Assembly: GCA_963573305.1 (NCBI GenBank) | Contig: OY754330.1 | Span: 3,782,001 to 3,846,000 of the forward strand | DNA length: 64,000 nucleotides | Source of the DNA: Pyrrhosoma nymphula | Taxonomy: Eukaryota > Arthropoda > Insecta > Odonata > Coenagrionidae | Reading direction: 5' to 3' | Shown here: piece after piece, positions 1 to 11,763 of the stretch | Numbering within the stretch: position 1 is the first letter of the stretch | How the letters are laid out: each line of letters opens with the position of its first letter | Program-made: the position numbers and the translations under genes | The notes under the pieces: generated by a model | The model's database searches: none | Told to the model about the DNA's origin: nothing | The model's input: only the letters and a program-made list of their open reading frames with translations

Positions 1-607
1 AACCCGAAGGAAATATTTCCTCGGGTTCTACTTGTATTGTTTATTTCAAGAAAAATCCCCTGAATATTTATTCGACATGTTTTCCGTAAAACCTTCCGCT
101 AGGGATATGTGCACTAGATGTGATCCTGAGTATCTTTACTTTTCCTAGTCATCGCACAACGAAGTACCAAAATTCTTTCTTGGTCACTGCGTGTCATCTC
201 TGGAACACCCTGCCCAAAAACATTAAAAATTGTTCTTCTGTTGCTAGTTTTAAGATGAAATATTATAATATGTTACTTTATGACCACTAAATGTTGTTAT
301 TATTTTTCATATTGTTGTAATTGCTTGTAGTAGTTGTTTTTGCGTATGTAATAATATTATTTAGGTGCTGTTTTTCTGTTGTTAACTTTAAAAATGTATG
401 CTGATGAATTTGTTATACGGCATGGTTTCCATAATACTTTGCTTTCAGCATTGTTAAAATTGTATTAATTTATATTTAATATTTTCATTATGTTACTGTC
501 CAAATTGTTGATTTTTATCTTTATGTTGCTCAAAAAATGTAAATCTTAATTGCTTTTGTTCTTAAGGGATATATCCCCAGGACAATTAATAAATAATTCA
601 TTAATCA
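1..607 (+). mobile_element. 3' end of a non-LTR retrotransposon (CR1/jockey-like LINE)
   Basis: An open frame at 147-290 ends in TAA and encodes the C-terminal tail of a LINE ORF2. It reads FLVTACHLWNTLPKNIKN and then SVASFKMKYYNML, which is the usual 'H-x-W/F-N-x-LP-x-x-I' plus 'ASFK' ending of CR1, L2 and jockey-type polyproteins. Upstream coding matches (about 80-146) lie in other frames, so at least one frameshift is present. The AT-rich stretch after the stop, to about 607, is read as the 3' UTR. The 5' part lies outside the window. The element is a dead 5'-truncated copy. The LINE assignment is firm; the clade is inferred. Confidence 0.75.
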
Positions 608-1403
608 TATTCTTCGCGTAAATCAGTTGTTTGTAATCAGTGCTGTCGATAACCACTGCCATGTAGAACCAAATATGCGAACTTTGGAGTTATGCAATAT
701 TATTGTAGAAAAGTACTATGCTATCTTAATCATGAGTACTGATATTTGTAACTTTTACAAATTAAAGCCTGGAACAGTCGAGTATATGCAGTTAAAATAG
801 CTCACTTTTTTAAATTCCACAATACTTTAAACTGTTGAAGCTCTTATGGCTCCGTCTTTTGCAGCGTCATCAGCTGCCGTTAAATCTGCTGCTATTTTAA
901 ATCGCGAGCACCTCTTCTGTACTGAAATGATAGTGTGATTTATCAATTTTGTTAAATTAAGAGTGATTAATTCATTTTGCAAAGTAACCATTGATATACG
1001 GTGTACCTTTATTTGTACAAGCTTGGATAATCCTCTTCCCGCATTATTGCGGGCAAGGCAATTGTGCTTTTCACTGAAATGCAGCGTTGTATCTATGCAT
1101 CCTAAACCAACTGTTATTTATAGCATCGCATGATGGCTCAAAAGTTATCCTGTCATTAATTTCATTTTTTCTCTCTCTCTTTGCAGGTGAGATCATTGGT
1201 TGTTGCTACGAGACCCTTCCGAACTGTTGAGTATGTAATGAAACAAAATGAGTGCTTGTGTTTCCCGAATGCCTGAGTGGGTATCCCAAATGATTCCTTT
1301 ATTATTGGTATTATCATTATTATTCCATGCCTCGAATGAATTTCTCCAGTGAGGCACCTGAGGGTTTGTTTTCGTGTGTGTGTGTGTGTTTGTTTGCGTG
1401 GAG
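608..1403. other. Intronic AT-rich DNA with short CT and GT tracts
   Basis: No gene or repeat was recognised. A short CT run near 1170-1183 and a GT run near 1373-1391 are present. Confidence 0.5.
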
Positions 1404-1989
1404 TTAAGGTGGTTTCAGCGAGAGATAGTTCCCATAGAGTCATAGTGGAGACCATATTAAAATTTTATTTTTTGACTTCACCGTCTGTAAGAAGTACGAA
1501 ATAAATATTGTAGTACTAATGGCTCAAGGATATATTTATATATTACTTAAATTCTCAGTAATTAAATAAATAAAGCTACATACAAATAAAGCAAGCTAAC
1601 TTGACTCATTTTTTCCCGCCGTTCGGCTGAAAACCCTTCAAAACAGCAGGTGTTTTTGCGATTCTGTAAAACTTACTGTGGTGAGTAATAGATTATTTTT
1701 TATAAATAGTTGAGAAAACATGCAATCGATACACCGTTAGTTATTTGACGGAATCGAAGTGTTATAAATTCCTAATTTGATTAATATTCTCCCTCTGGAA
1801 CGCACAACCATAATCTATCCCATGTAAAACAGCTTATATTTATTTACAGGTATATTGCTCGAAAATTAGTTCGGCAAAGGGGTTTATATTTTTATATCAT
1901 TGGAAAGATGATAGTTTTTTTCTTTAAAATGAGGCCAAATTCATCAAATTCTAGGTGAAGTGATTTTTCGCTCTCAAACCATACCTTAA
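1404..1989 (+). mobile_element. TTAA-bounded non-autonomous DNA element, family A copy 1
   Basis: A 586-bp element (both TTAA sites included) runs from TTAAGGTGGTTTCAGCGAG to a 3' end whose reverse complement is TTAAGGTATGGTTTGAG. It has short imperfect terminal inverted repeats and TTAA at both ends. The internal sequence has no long ORF and matches copies at 2390, 30114, 34917, 53314 (reverse) and 7037 (reverse). A TTAA target site is typical of piggyBac and Sola3 transposons. The superfamily cannot be fixed without a transposase. Confidence 0.85.
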
Positions 1990-2389
1990 GTCTTCAAGTG
2001 GTCGATACTTCTTTGTATGGGTTTGTGTTGTGTGCTTTGTTCGCTTTTTTCATCTCTCTTCGATGCTCAATTTCCCACGTGGAACGGGTTCCCTGTTTTG
2101 TATCCCTGTTGCTGTGCCCTTTGGTCTTTGATCGCCGCAGTGGTGCTCGTTGCCGGATGGTGCTAGTCGGAGGCAGCGTTCTCAGTACTTAGCAGCCTTC
2201 GAAACGATTATCACGAGGCGGAAGTGCCGACAATGACGAAAGGACGCGCGTCGCAACGGGTGTTCGGTCAACGTCACCTTGGTGATGATGCGTAGGTGTT
2301 GTAATCGATCAAGAATAAAGATGAACCTGAGTGGAATGGTCCCAAGAGTACTTTTTTTTTATCATATGCTAAGCGTAGCCGAATTTCCA
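1990..2389. other. Spacer between two family A copies
   Basis: No gene or known repeat was recognised in this moderately GC-rich spacer. Confidence 0.4.
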
Positions 2390-2958
2390 TGAAGGTAGTT
2401 TGAGCGAGATATAGTTCCCATAGTTATAATGGAGACCATATTCAAATTTTATTTTTTTTTTATTTATGCGTCGGTAAGAAAATATTTGTAATGTTAATGG
2501 TGCATAAATATAGTTATAAATACGACCAAAATTCTCAGTAATTAAATAAATATATCGACTCAAGTCCGTAACTAGACTCATTGTTTGTAGCCTTATGGCT
2601 AAAAAGCCTTCTAAAAAAGCAGGTTTTTTGTCATTCTGTAAAAATGACTGCGGTGAGTAGTAGATTATATTTTATAAATAGTTGAGAAAACATGCAATCT
2701 ACACATCGTTAGTTTTTTGACGAAATCTAGGTGTTATAAATTGCTATTTCCTTCAATATTCTATCCCTCTGAAGCGCACAGCCGCAATCTAACCCATGTA
2801 AAACAGCTTATATTTATTTACAGGTATATTGCTCGAAAATTAGTTCGGAAAAGGGGTTGATATTTTTATATCATTGGAAAGATGGGAGTTTTTTTTCTTT
2901 AAAATGAGGCCAAATTCATCAAATTCTAGGTGAAGTGATTTTTCGCTCAAAATACCAT
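2390..2958 (+). mobile_element. Family A TTAA element, copy 2 (ends decayed)
   Basis: It is colinear with the copy at 1404-1989 over its whole length. It starts TGAAGGTAGTTTGAGCGAG and ends near TTTCGCTCAAAATACC, so both terminal TTAA sites have mutated. It has the same orientation as copy 1 and lies only 400 bp away. No coding capacity was seen. Confidence 0.8.
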
Positions 2959-3897
2959 TTACATCGCATCCTTTTTCGACAGCGTCAAATAGATCGGAGA
3001 AACATACGATAAGAATCGCCCCCGTCTCCCTTTGACGTCGTGGTGCAAAGCTAATAACATTGTGTCAGTGCCTTCAAACGCATCGTATTTTTCGCTTAAG
3101 GATCTCCAAGCATATGCCGTAACTCTTTAATGGACAGTATGAGGTAACCTAATATTGAAATGATTGATTGCAGCTGCGAGACATTGTAAAATGTAAAATT
3201 GACTATGCGATAGTGTTCATTCCGTATGCTAGTAGCATCGCATGAATGAGCGGGAAGTGGGTTTGTATTTTCACGTCCGTTGTATTCTTCTTGCAATATC
3301 AGCAGTGAATGCCGTCTGGTGTCCTCCTTGGGGGGGATGGGGGTGCTAAGAGGGGGGGGGGGGTTGGAGGGGGTGGGCAATGGAAGGAGAGACCGGTTGA
3401 GAACATCTCCGCGTGGCCGTAAATGTGAAGAGTAAATGTGTTGATGGCTTTATCGCGTCGTCTCCCCATAAACTTAAGATCTCCATCGGAAATATCTTTA
3501 TTTCTTTCCAGCTTATACGACTTCCTCCCCCGCTACTACTAGACCTCTTTTTTATGTTATTACTACTACAGCGCCTTGGGAACGCTCTTTGAAATTCCTC
3601 GGATGGAAACTGCTTCTCGCTCGAAAGCGAGGAAAGGGTGATGAGTCAATTTGATATTGCCCCCAACTAACGGCGGTTGATTCCATAATGCGGCGGTGGC
3701 CTGTGGCGTGGGAGTCATTGGGGTGACACTTAAATAGTTCACGCGTTTTCGAGTGCTTAGCCACCAGGGTGCCAGAGGAGGAGGAGGGGATGGGAGGTTG
3801 TCGGGGATGAAGTTCAGGGTGGTCGCTGTGTGGGTCCTGTTGGTCCACGGGGTTCCCATGGTTTCACCGAATCATTCAGACGTCCCTCACACCCTCG
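2959..3897. other. Intronic DNA with a G-homopolymer
   Basis: No gene was recognised. A G-rich segment lies at 3330-3380 and includes a run of 12 G at 3352-3363. The open frames overlapping it are low-complexity and have no recognisable domain. Confidence 0.4.
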
Positions 3898-4771
3898 TGT
3901 GAGACTAGGGCTGGGCGGTATTTTAATCCCAATATCAATATCCAATATATTAAAATATGGAAAATGGACCAATAACAATAACCTGTATTGGAATATTGAA
4001 TATTGGAAAATATTGACATATTAGAAAATATTGGTATATTGGAATATTGGAAGTATTGGAATGTTAGAAATATTGGAATAATGGAAATAATGAAAAAAAG
4101 AAATATTGGTATATTGAAGAATATTGAACATAGCAATAAAAACAGGGGAAATTATCTGGCTTACAATAATTCGCAAATGCTGCAGAAACAAAATTGCTGC
4201 TCAAGTAAACAAACAGGCTGGCACTGGCCATGTATGTACTTCACATTACTAGCACAAAAAAATAGCTTTTCAGCATGTTCTCCTGTTAATGAATTTCTGT
4301 GATCGATGATGACCTCACCTCTAATGTTAAAAAGTCGCAAACTTGTGGCAGGCTTGATGAGAAACTTTCGCACAAACTTAGACATCAAAGTAAAGGCGGA
4401 AAAGGAAAAAAGTGTTTGGAATATTGTCTGTGTTAAATATGTATAAATCTGTTAATAAAACAAGGAAAGCAATGTAGGCTTCTTTTCCGCAGTTATTGCT
4501 ATGAATAATGGTGGGAATTGAAGTAAGTGCTGTGCACTTGAGTTCCACGCGCGCCATCTGTTTTCAAAGATTAGGATGCGCTCTCTCCAACCACCCTCAT
4601 CGCCGGGTTCCTATATTTATTCAATACTTGAACTTTTAACATTGGTAATTCAATATTACAATTACAAATATTGGTTTTTCCGACAGCCAATATCCAATAC
4701 AGGATATTGATATTGGTCGTTCCAAAATTTGGAACCAATATATTGGAAATCCGCCCAGCCCTATGTTAGAC
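3898..4771. mobile_element. hAT-superfamily DNA transposon, internally deleted, with 8-bp target duplication
   Basis: The element spans 3906-4763 (858 bp). Both ends are TAGGGCTGGGCGG in inverted orientation, a hAT-type terminus. The flanking 8-mers, TGTGAGAC (3898-3905) and TGTTAGAC (4764-4771), match at 7 of 8 positions, and an 8-bp target duplication is the hAT signature. Both subterminal regions are rich in an ATTGGAATA-like motif (3930-4130 and 4640-4750), which is compatible with subterminal transposase-binding repeats. The interior retains the end of a transposase reading frame on the minus strand. Confidence 0.85.
4161..4388 (-). pseudogene. C-terminal remnant of a hAT transposase (hATC dimerisation region)
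   Basis: The minus-strand frame contains FVRKFLIKPATS, then RLFNIRGEVIIDHRN, then SLTGEHAEKLFFCASN. This follows the hAT C-terminal dimerisation domain: a 'kyLxiPATSxxxERxFSxaGxi' segment, then 'xxRnxLxxxxxexLxFLxxN'. The glutamate before the RLF segment appears to be lost ('PATS-LRLF'). Only this terminal part survives, with no N-terminal BED finger or RNase H-like catalytic core in the 858-bp element. The frame lies inside the TIR-bounded element at 3906-4763 and supports its hAT assignment independently of the termini. It is non-functional. Confidence 0.75.
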
Positions 4772-7036
4772 TGTGTGTTTGTCCCATCCCCCTCCCATCT
4801 CTAACCTACCGGGGGGGTGGGGGAGGGTGCGGTCGCCCTTGTTTGTCCCGTTTTCCTTGCGCGCGAGGCCCTTTTAAGCTCGCCGGTGGTGCCCTCGGGC
4901 GGCGGGTGTGCGCTCTTGCGGTTAAAACCGCCGCGGTTGACGCCGTCGTCGGCCGCAAAAGATTCCGTGGCGCATGCGGGGAAAACGGCTCGCGATGGCC
5001 ACGGAAAATCTCGAAGAATGAGTGTAGAGTGTCCGGGAGCAATCGGTCGATGCGATTAGCGCGTGGCGAGGTAGTCGGCTGCTGTCAAATCTCGCTAACT
5101 CGATCGAAGCGAAAACCTCGATTTTATTGCTGAATTCGTCGAAATCGAAAGCGATGGGTGACAAATTGAATGGAAACGCCGGCACGCTCGCCAAACGAAA
5201 GTGATACCCCGACTCCAAGGGCATGGTGATCATCACTCGCGCCCACATAATCCGGTAGTAGATATACCCACAATTAATTACCTGAGAGAACTTTTGCGGG
5301 AAATCGTTAATTGCCGCGATAACTTACTCAACGCTTCTATCTGTACTTATTCAATGCTTATTTCCTACAATCTTTTCGAGTAGTAATGCTACTTTTCTAC
5401 AAACTAAATACAGTAAGGGAAGTTAAGAAAATTACCGCAGAGAAAGCAGTGAAAACGCAAGGAAATTGTTATAAAAATACCTTTCATTTTTATCAACATT
5501 TCCGTTTTAAGTCACGTGCTGCCGTTGAAGTTACGATTGGTAATATAAAAAAGAGAATGTAGCGGAATGATCAAATCCGCGCAATAATTAGTACCATGTC
5601 ATTTTAAAAGTTTTTGTTCTTTTTGATACACATGCTATGCTTAAATAATTACATTAACTCTTTAAGGAAATAAATGACAAGTAGAAGTGCCGAAGTATAT
5701 CTTTTTTTAAGCCGTAGCTGAAAGTGAATAAGACGGAGGCCTCGTCACTTCTGTGGCAAGAAAACTATTGTGCACCAAATTAATGTAGTGTACAGAAACG
5801 CCGACCAAACGGCTTTTTCAGAGAAAGTAGTCTGGCCGTTTTCCTAGTCGGTAATTGTGACAATGGTTTCTAGGGGCGAAGTCCCATGTGAATTTTCCAT
5901 TCATTCACATGAAAAGTGAATGCTTCAAATAAAAATTAATCATCATAACATTTATTTACAAAAAAATTGATTATCTATTTACTAAGTACGAAAACCTTTA
6001 CTTTTCGTTGATTGCTTTTTTTCGCGATGATAATCAGTACGATATATCGCAACTCTGTCATGTCCTCGATACCGATGACTCCCGTGGATGGCGAGGAGGA
6101 TGCTGTGTGTGATGTGAGCGATGGTCCAGGAGAGAGATAGAGAGAGAGAGAGTGTTAGGAGTGAACACTTTTGAGAGTCTTCCGAACGCGATGTTTTTTT
6201 TCTCGAAATTCTCCATTATTATTTTTTCACTGGAAGTGACAATTTATATCACCTTCTTAGTGACGTACTCTTCGTCCCACCCTCCTGTACCACCACCCAG
6301 ACCACAATCTTTATTGGCTGGGCGAAATATTGATTTGCGATTCGATGATTCCTTTGTGATTTGACTTTGCTCTTGACTTTTCTTGATGTGAAGTGTGATT
6401 GTCTTTTGTTCGTCAGTGCGGTCGGATGGCAATTGCTCTCGAAGTCGATTTATGAATCGACTATGTACTCAAACTGAGACTGACCACCACCTCGCTTTCA
6501 GATCATTAGTCGTAATATTACGGACCCTGTGTCCGGCAGGGACATCTTGCCCCTGGGAAGTTGAAGTAGTCGCTATAGGTAACCATGTAGTCATCGGTAC
6601 TGACACACTTTAGAAAGTCAGAAATTGAATCGATTGCCTTTGGATTAGGATTATATTGTTGTGTACCTACCAATGAAGTTTTTAATCACTGAATTTTTAT
6701 GGTATTGTACAATTTCCTTTGGATGTATAGTGTTTTTGCCGTGCTAATCAATGCGACTAATTAAATATCACTTGGGTATTAAATATATCGGTCTTTGCGC
6801 AATAATGTAAGAATGAACTTATCACGGATAAGCGGCGCCCGTACAGAGTTACGAATGCGCACGGAATTCATTTTATGTGGCCATATTGTTTTAATTAAAG
6901 CTCAATGGGGTCATAGGAGTCGTCTAGCTATTAAATGTACAGGATCCAGGGTAACTGTAGTCTTCTCGCCCTCCAATGGCTCAACCAGAGTCAAAACAAA
7001 GCAATTTTCAAAACTCCGCGACCGTAGCGACCGTGA
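4772..7036. other. Intronic DNA; CpG-bearing stretch at about 4840-5060
   Basis: No exon was recognised. The 4840-5060 stretch is clearly richer in GC and CpG than its surroundings, but the overlapping frames show no domain. An imperfect inverted repeat of about 12 bp lies near 5809-5858. A GA microsatellite lies at about 6130-6151. Confidence 0.4.
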
Positions 7037-7972
7037 TCAAGGTAGTTTGAGTGAATAATCACTTCAATTAGAATTTGATGGATTCGACGTAATTTTAAAG
7101 ATAACAAACTCCCATCTTTACATATATTAACCCCTTGCCGAACTACTTTTCGAGCAATTTGCCTGAAAATGTAAGCTGTTTTACATCTGGGATATAGATT
7201 ACGGCTGTGCGCTCCAGAGGGATAGAATATTGAAAAAAAATATAGGAATAAACAACACCTAGATTTCGAAAAAAACTAACGATGTGTAGTTTGTATGTTT
7301 GATCAACTATTTATGACAATTAATCAACAAACCACCGCAGTAATGTTTACCGAATCGCAAAAAACCTGTTGTTTTGAAGGCTTTTTAGTCGTACGGCGTG
7401 AAAAACTGAGTCAAGTGAGAGACTTATGTAGTTACATTTATTTAATTACTGAGAATTTTCGCCATTTTTTATATATATTTTCGTTAATTTGTGGAGGATT
7501 GGTCATGTTAACTTTTTTGTGAAACTCGACTTCCTCTTTCCGCCAAGACGTTCTTCGCCTTTTTATTAAATGAGGCTTCTTCAGGGCTCAAAGGATTAAC
7601 TTTCACACTGCCGTTTGTTCGTTAACCGTTTGTTACTTTTTTGTGTTGCCATTGTCGCAGTAAGAAAGTTAATCCTTTGAGCCCTGAAGAAGCCTCGTTT
7701 AATAAAAAGGCGAAGAACGTCTTGGCGGAAAGAGGAAGTTGAGTTTCACAAAAAAGTTAACATGACCAATCCTCCACAAATTAACCAATGTATTATTATA
7801 ATAAGTTGTCAATCACCATTCAAAGAAGTGTATTTTTTCGCCATTAATATTACAATATTTAGGTACTTCATACTTCTTACAGACGCTGTAATAAAAAAAA
7901 TAAAATTTGAATATGGTCCCCTCCATTTCATGACTATATGGGAAATATCACTCGATCAAACTACTACCTTAA
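7037..7972 (-). mobile_element. Family A TTAA element, reverse copy split by a hairpin insertion
   Basis: It is the reverse complement of family A. The right end is TTAA at 7969-7972 and its left end has decayed to TCAAGGTAGTTTGAG. The two halves (7037-7466 and 7835-7972) are separated by a 368-bp hairpin element flanked by an 11-bp direct repeat. Removing that insert restores most of the continuity with the other family A copies, apart from a short internal deletion at the insertion point. Confidence 0.85.
7467..7834. mobile_element. Hairpin (foldback) element inside a family A copy
   Basis: Inverted arms of 122 nt each (7483-7604 and 7664-7785) differ at only about two positions and are separated by a 59-nt loop. 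The whole insert is bounded by the direct repeat TTTTCGCCATT at 7456-7466 and 7835-7845, read as a target-site duplication. Each arm carries CCTGAAGA-A-GCCT...AGGC-GAAG (right arm from 7683). This resembles the core of minimal hammerhead motifs in Penelope-like elements, but with GAAG instead of GAAA. A related copy is at 47.7 kb. No ORF was seen. Confidence 0.85.
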
Positions 7973-8985
7973 GTGATTCCGTGCGTCCTCCGCGCCGTCA
8001 CCTGTCACGTGACTCCTCATCTGTCGCTCTGACGCGCGGGGGGGGGGGGGGGCGTGGCGTGCTGCGAGGCATCGAGAGAGAGAGAGAGGCGCCTCCCACT
8101 CCACTCGCGCGCGAGAGAGAGAGAGGCGCCACTCGCGCGGAACGGGAGGCGATGCCACCACCGCCACGCCGATTGTCTCGGAAGAAGAGAGAGGCGTGCG
8201 CGCGAGGTGTGGTGAAGGAGGCGGCAAGGCGGAGGGCTGCCCCCGCCGCCTGCAGTCATGGGGGACACCCCCTAGCAACGCCCGTCGCTTTCATTCGCCG
8301 GACGCGCCTATTGTTGCGTCGACGCTCATTGTTGCGCTCCATCGACGTCAGTCGCTTGTCACCCATTGTTCTTTCCCCCTCCATGTACGTCCTTGGGGGC
8401 GGGTGGGGGGGAGGGGAGATAGCGGAACTCTCTCTTGAAGGAGAGGCAATGATGATGAAGAAGTTGCACCACTTAAACTGGAACGGAACTCAATTAGGAT
8501 ACTTTTCACGCTAATCAATCTAATGACGGAAATTTTGTTTATTTTGTTTTTAAATCCAGGTGGGAGAGATTATCCGTTTGTTCTTTCTTAATGCGGTTCG
8601 ATTGTTTGTGTTCAGTGGTTTCCACGTTCGCTAATCTTGCACGGGGGGGGGGGGTGTCCCTATCGCGTTCACCTCCTGGACGACCAATCGCGGTCCTCGT
8701 CTCAGCCTGTTTGGAGCAGTTTGCAGAACCTCCTTAACTCCTCGCTCTCGGCGATAATCGCAGCGATAAATGCTTTCATTTGAACTCGTCCGTTATTACG
8801 TTCCGTCAGAGGATCCAACGTAACATATTACTCAAATGTCATTTTTTCGTATTCATAATTTGGCTACTTGTACTCAAATATGAGAATTTTCGTTTTTTAA
8901 CTACAAAATCATAACATTCAACGGTAATGTTTGCACAAAATGAATTTCAAAATTAATGATTCATTGATTTAAGCATTCAATAATA
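7973..8985. other. Low-complexity GC-rich DNA with GA and poly-G tracts
   Basis: It contains a 15-G run (8038-8052), GA/GC-rich tracts (8070-8130) and a 12-G run (8643-8654). The long frames over 7970-8510 are arginine-rich products of this composition and have no recognisable domain. Confidence 0.5.
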
Positions 8986-9485
8986 GAAGGGACATTTAGT
9001 AAGGATGTAAAAAAAGAGGCTAGTATGGAAGAGCTTGATATGGAGTGTGGCGTTGTATGGGGCAGAAACGTGGACCTTGAGAAAGGAAGACGAAAATAGG
9101 CTGAAGGCTATCGAGATGTGGGTGTGGAGGAGGATGGAGAAGGTGCTGAAAGGAAGACAAACGAGGAAGTGCTATACATGGTGGGCGAGGAGAGGAATCT
9201 TGTGGATGAGATTAAAGGGGAAGGCAGGGTAGGTGGCTGGAAGGGGTAATTGAGGGACGGTGGTTTGCTGAAGGCCGTGATAGAGGGCAGGATGTTGGGT
9301 AAGCGGGGAAGGAAGAGAATCGGTTTCATGGACGGGATGAAGAAAGGTGGGACTTATTCTGAGATGAAGAAAGAAATACTAGAGGTAGAATGGGCACGGC
9401 ACGTGTAAGAGTTCGTTGGATATTCTCCGACTTTCATCACAACCTACCTCTAACCGGTAGATTACCATAATGAATGAAATGAATC
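8986..9485 (+). mobile_element. 3' end of an endonuclease-reverse transcriptase LINE (RTE-like), frameshifted
   Basis: The sequence encodes the conserved C-terminal region of arthropod endonuclease/RT elements in several frames. The pieces are KRLVWKSLIWSVALYGAETW, then LRKEDENRLKAIEMWVWRRM, then TNEEVLYMVGEERNLVDEIK, then LLKAVIEGRMLGKRGRKRIG, then a final TAA at 9406-9408. At least two frameshifts and an internal stop make it a pseudogene. The 3' UTR ends in an AATGAATGAAATGAA-like tail near 9485, as expected for target-primed elements with short-repeat tails. The 5' part is missing. The clade name is inferred. Confidence 0.85.
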
Positions 9486-11763
9486 CGAGGAATCCATAAG
9501 GTTGAATTTGACGACCTGCGTCGTGGTCACGTGTGTTGCGAGTCTATCTGTGGCACCGCTGCCTCTTCGTCTGCGTCCGCCGCATCACGTGGCTTTCCTC
9601 CCTCTCCAATGTTGGTAACAATGTGTTGTGTCTGTGTGTGTGAATGTTTGTGTGTGCGACCACGTGTCTCACTTTCCCATTGTTACTTGTGTTTCTTTCC
9701 CCCCCAATAGTGGTTTTCTACCTTTTCCGATTGTTGATTGTTCCCCCCCCCTCTCTCTCATAATATGTAATGTTGTCTCTGTCCACTTGTCCTGTTCCCG
9801 AGTCTTGTGTGCTAAAACAATGTCTCTTTCTCCCTTTCTTTCGCACGCTGCCATAAAGCACTGGAAATACGTCAAGGTCAGTATGATTTGATAGTTTGCA
9901 TGGTCTCTGCACCTCGTGCACCTTGTCCTCCTTTGAAAAGTAGATGTACCTACTACATAATACTTAAGAATTACTGTCTTAGTTGATGTGCTGAGGAGTG
10001 CTTGTATCCTTAAAGTCGTTCTCTTCGTCTCACAAGTGATATTCTGCGCTAATTGGATCTCGATCGTAAGAACGTCAATAGAAGCGGATATTTGTGATTA
10101 ATGATGAGCATGATTTCTTATGAGCATCGCCTGTGATCATGATGAAGAAATAAATGGCGTAGTATTAATCGATAGATCGGTAGAAAGCGCAAGTCGATTC
10201 CAGCTGCTTTAATTTAAGAATTCGATCAAGTGTTTATTCTGGTACTAAACCATATCGTCGTGTCTAATCCATGTTTTTTCCCATTCTTCATCGCTACTTT
10301 GAATTTTTTGGAGTAAAATAATCGGATATCGAATCACGTTCGGTTTCCTGAGAATGCAATTTCGGTATCAAGGAATTCATTAACGTGTATATTATGTAAT
10401 TAATATTCGGCCGTTGAAAGGGTTATCGCACTCTCCATCGTGTCTTGGTGTTTGAATCTTCTTGCAATATCGGTGAAATCGGAATCTTACGAGATGAGAC
10501 TCCGTTAAGACGATAATTGGAGCAGTTATTGTGAGAAGTTTGGAATAATATTTCTATTTGACTCTCTCCATTACGTCATTAAATGTATTGATATATTTAC
10601 AGACTTTTATTTTGTTTTATTCCCCGTATTATGTCATCTTCGAGTGACAATATCGTTTCCATGGGTTAATTATGCAGTTGATGTTACAGAATTTTCATCT
10701 GACATTGTTGTGTGTTTTTGAGCACTTTTAATTATCGGTGCACCTTTTCAATAATCTAACAATTGTATTAAAAAAAGGGGAGGGGAGGGGGGACTCAGGG
10801 AGTGGGGGGGATGAAGAAATGAAGGAAGGCGGTTGGGAGAGATACTCTGGTTCAGAATGGAAGGGGTTTCTGTTTCAACCACTTTAAGAATCTCATGGGA
10901 TGGAATCCTTAATCTTAGGAAATGAAGGCTGTGAGAATGACGTCACTGTTTTAAAAATTACTGTATGAATCATACAGCCACGCTAACTTTTAGCAGTCGT
11001 TAAGTCACCAACGTCTTGGCTGGGACATAACATGCGTTTAACAAAATAGGATAATTCAAAGTACGTCGTATCGCAAATAAATGTCCTTTTGTGATTTTCC
11101 TCTAACTGCCACTAGGTTTTTTAAGTCATTCATTTTCCAGATTCGAAGTCACCTGTGGTCAGTAGGTCTGTCTGTCGTTCCTAGGGTGGAACTACGCCAA
11201 GCTTCGCTAGCAGATCCCTAGCTGTCACATTTACACACGGTTTTTTTTATATTTTATGTATATAATCTCTGGTTTAATATTTTCTCTGAGCATGGAATAA
11301 CTGCAAGGGAAATTGCTTCAACACATGCATTCCACTCAGGGAGGGGTTTTGTGGCGTTGGTTGTTTGTCGGCACGTAACACCAGTCAGGGGGAAGCACGA
11401 GAAAGATGGATTGAGGGAATAGACGCGAGCATATATTCATTCGGGCTAGGCCAACGCACTGAGCAATGTACACAATGTGTCTATTTTTAAAAACACCGTG
11501 AGAACAAGATAGAAAGACATTCCAAGCGCTCGTGCGTCATCCTCATCAGCGTGGCAGTTCTGGGACTAGATAACTGAAATACCTACTCCAGTTGCTGCAT
11601 TTGACAAACACTGTCATCGAATCATTTTAGAACGGCGCCAATTATACTCAAATCTCGCATTAAGTATATTTATTTAGAAAAAAACTGATGTGAGCGTCAC
11701 CAGGATACGTCCATCGTTCTCAATAGTTGCGTCACTTATCAAGGGAGTTTACTCCTTACAAAT
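9486..11763. other. Intronic DNA without recognised genes
   Basis: Only simple sequence was seen: GT-rich DNA at 9625-9660, C-rich tracts near 9740-9760, and a G/A-rich stretch at 10770-10815. No splice-flanked coding segment was found. Confidence 0.4.

Noticed and set aside
7762..8514. 250-codon + strand frame
   Set aside because: It begins inside the decayed transposon copy and runs through GA/GC-rich low-complexity DNA. The product is an arginine-rich composition artefact with no domain.
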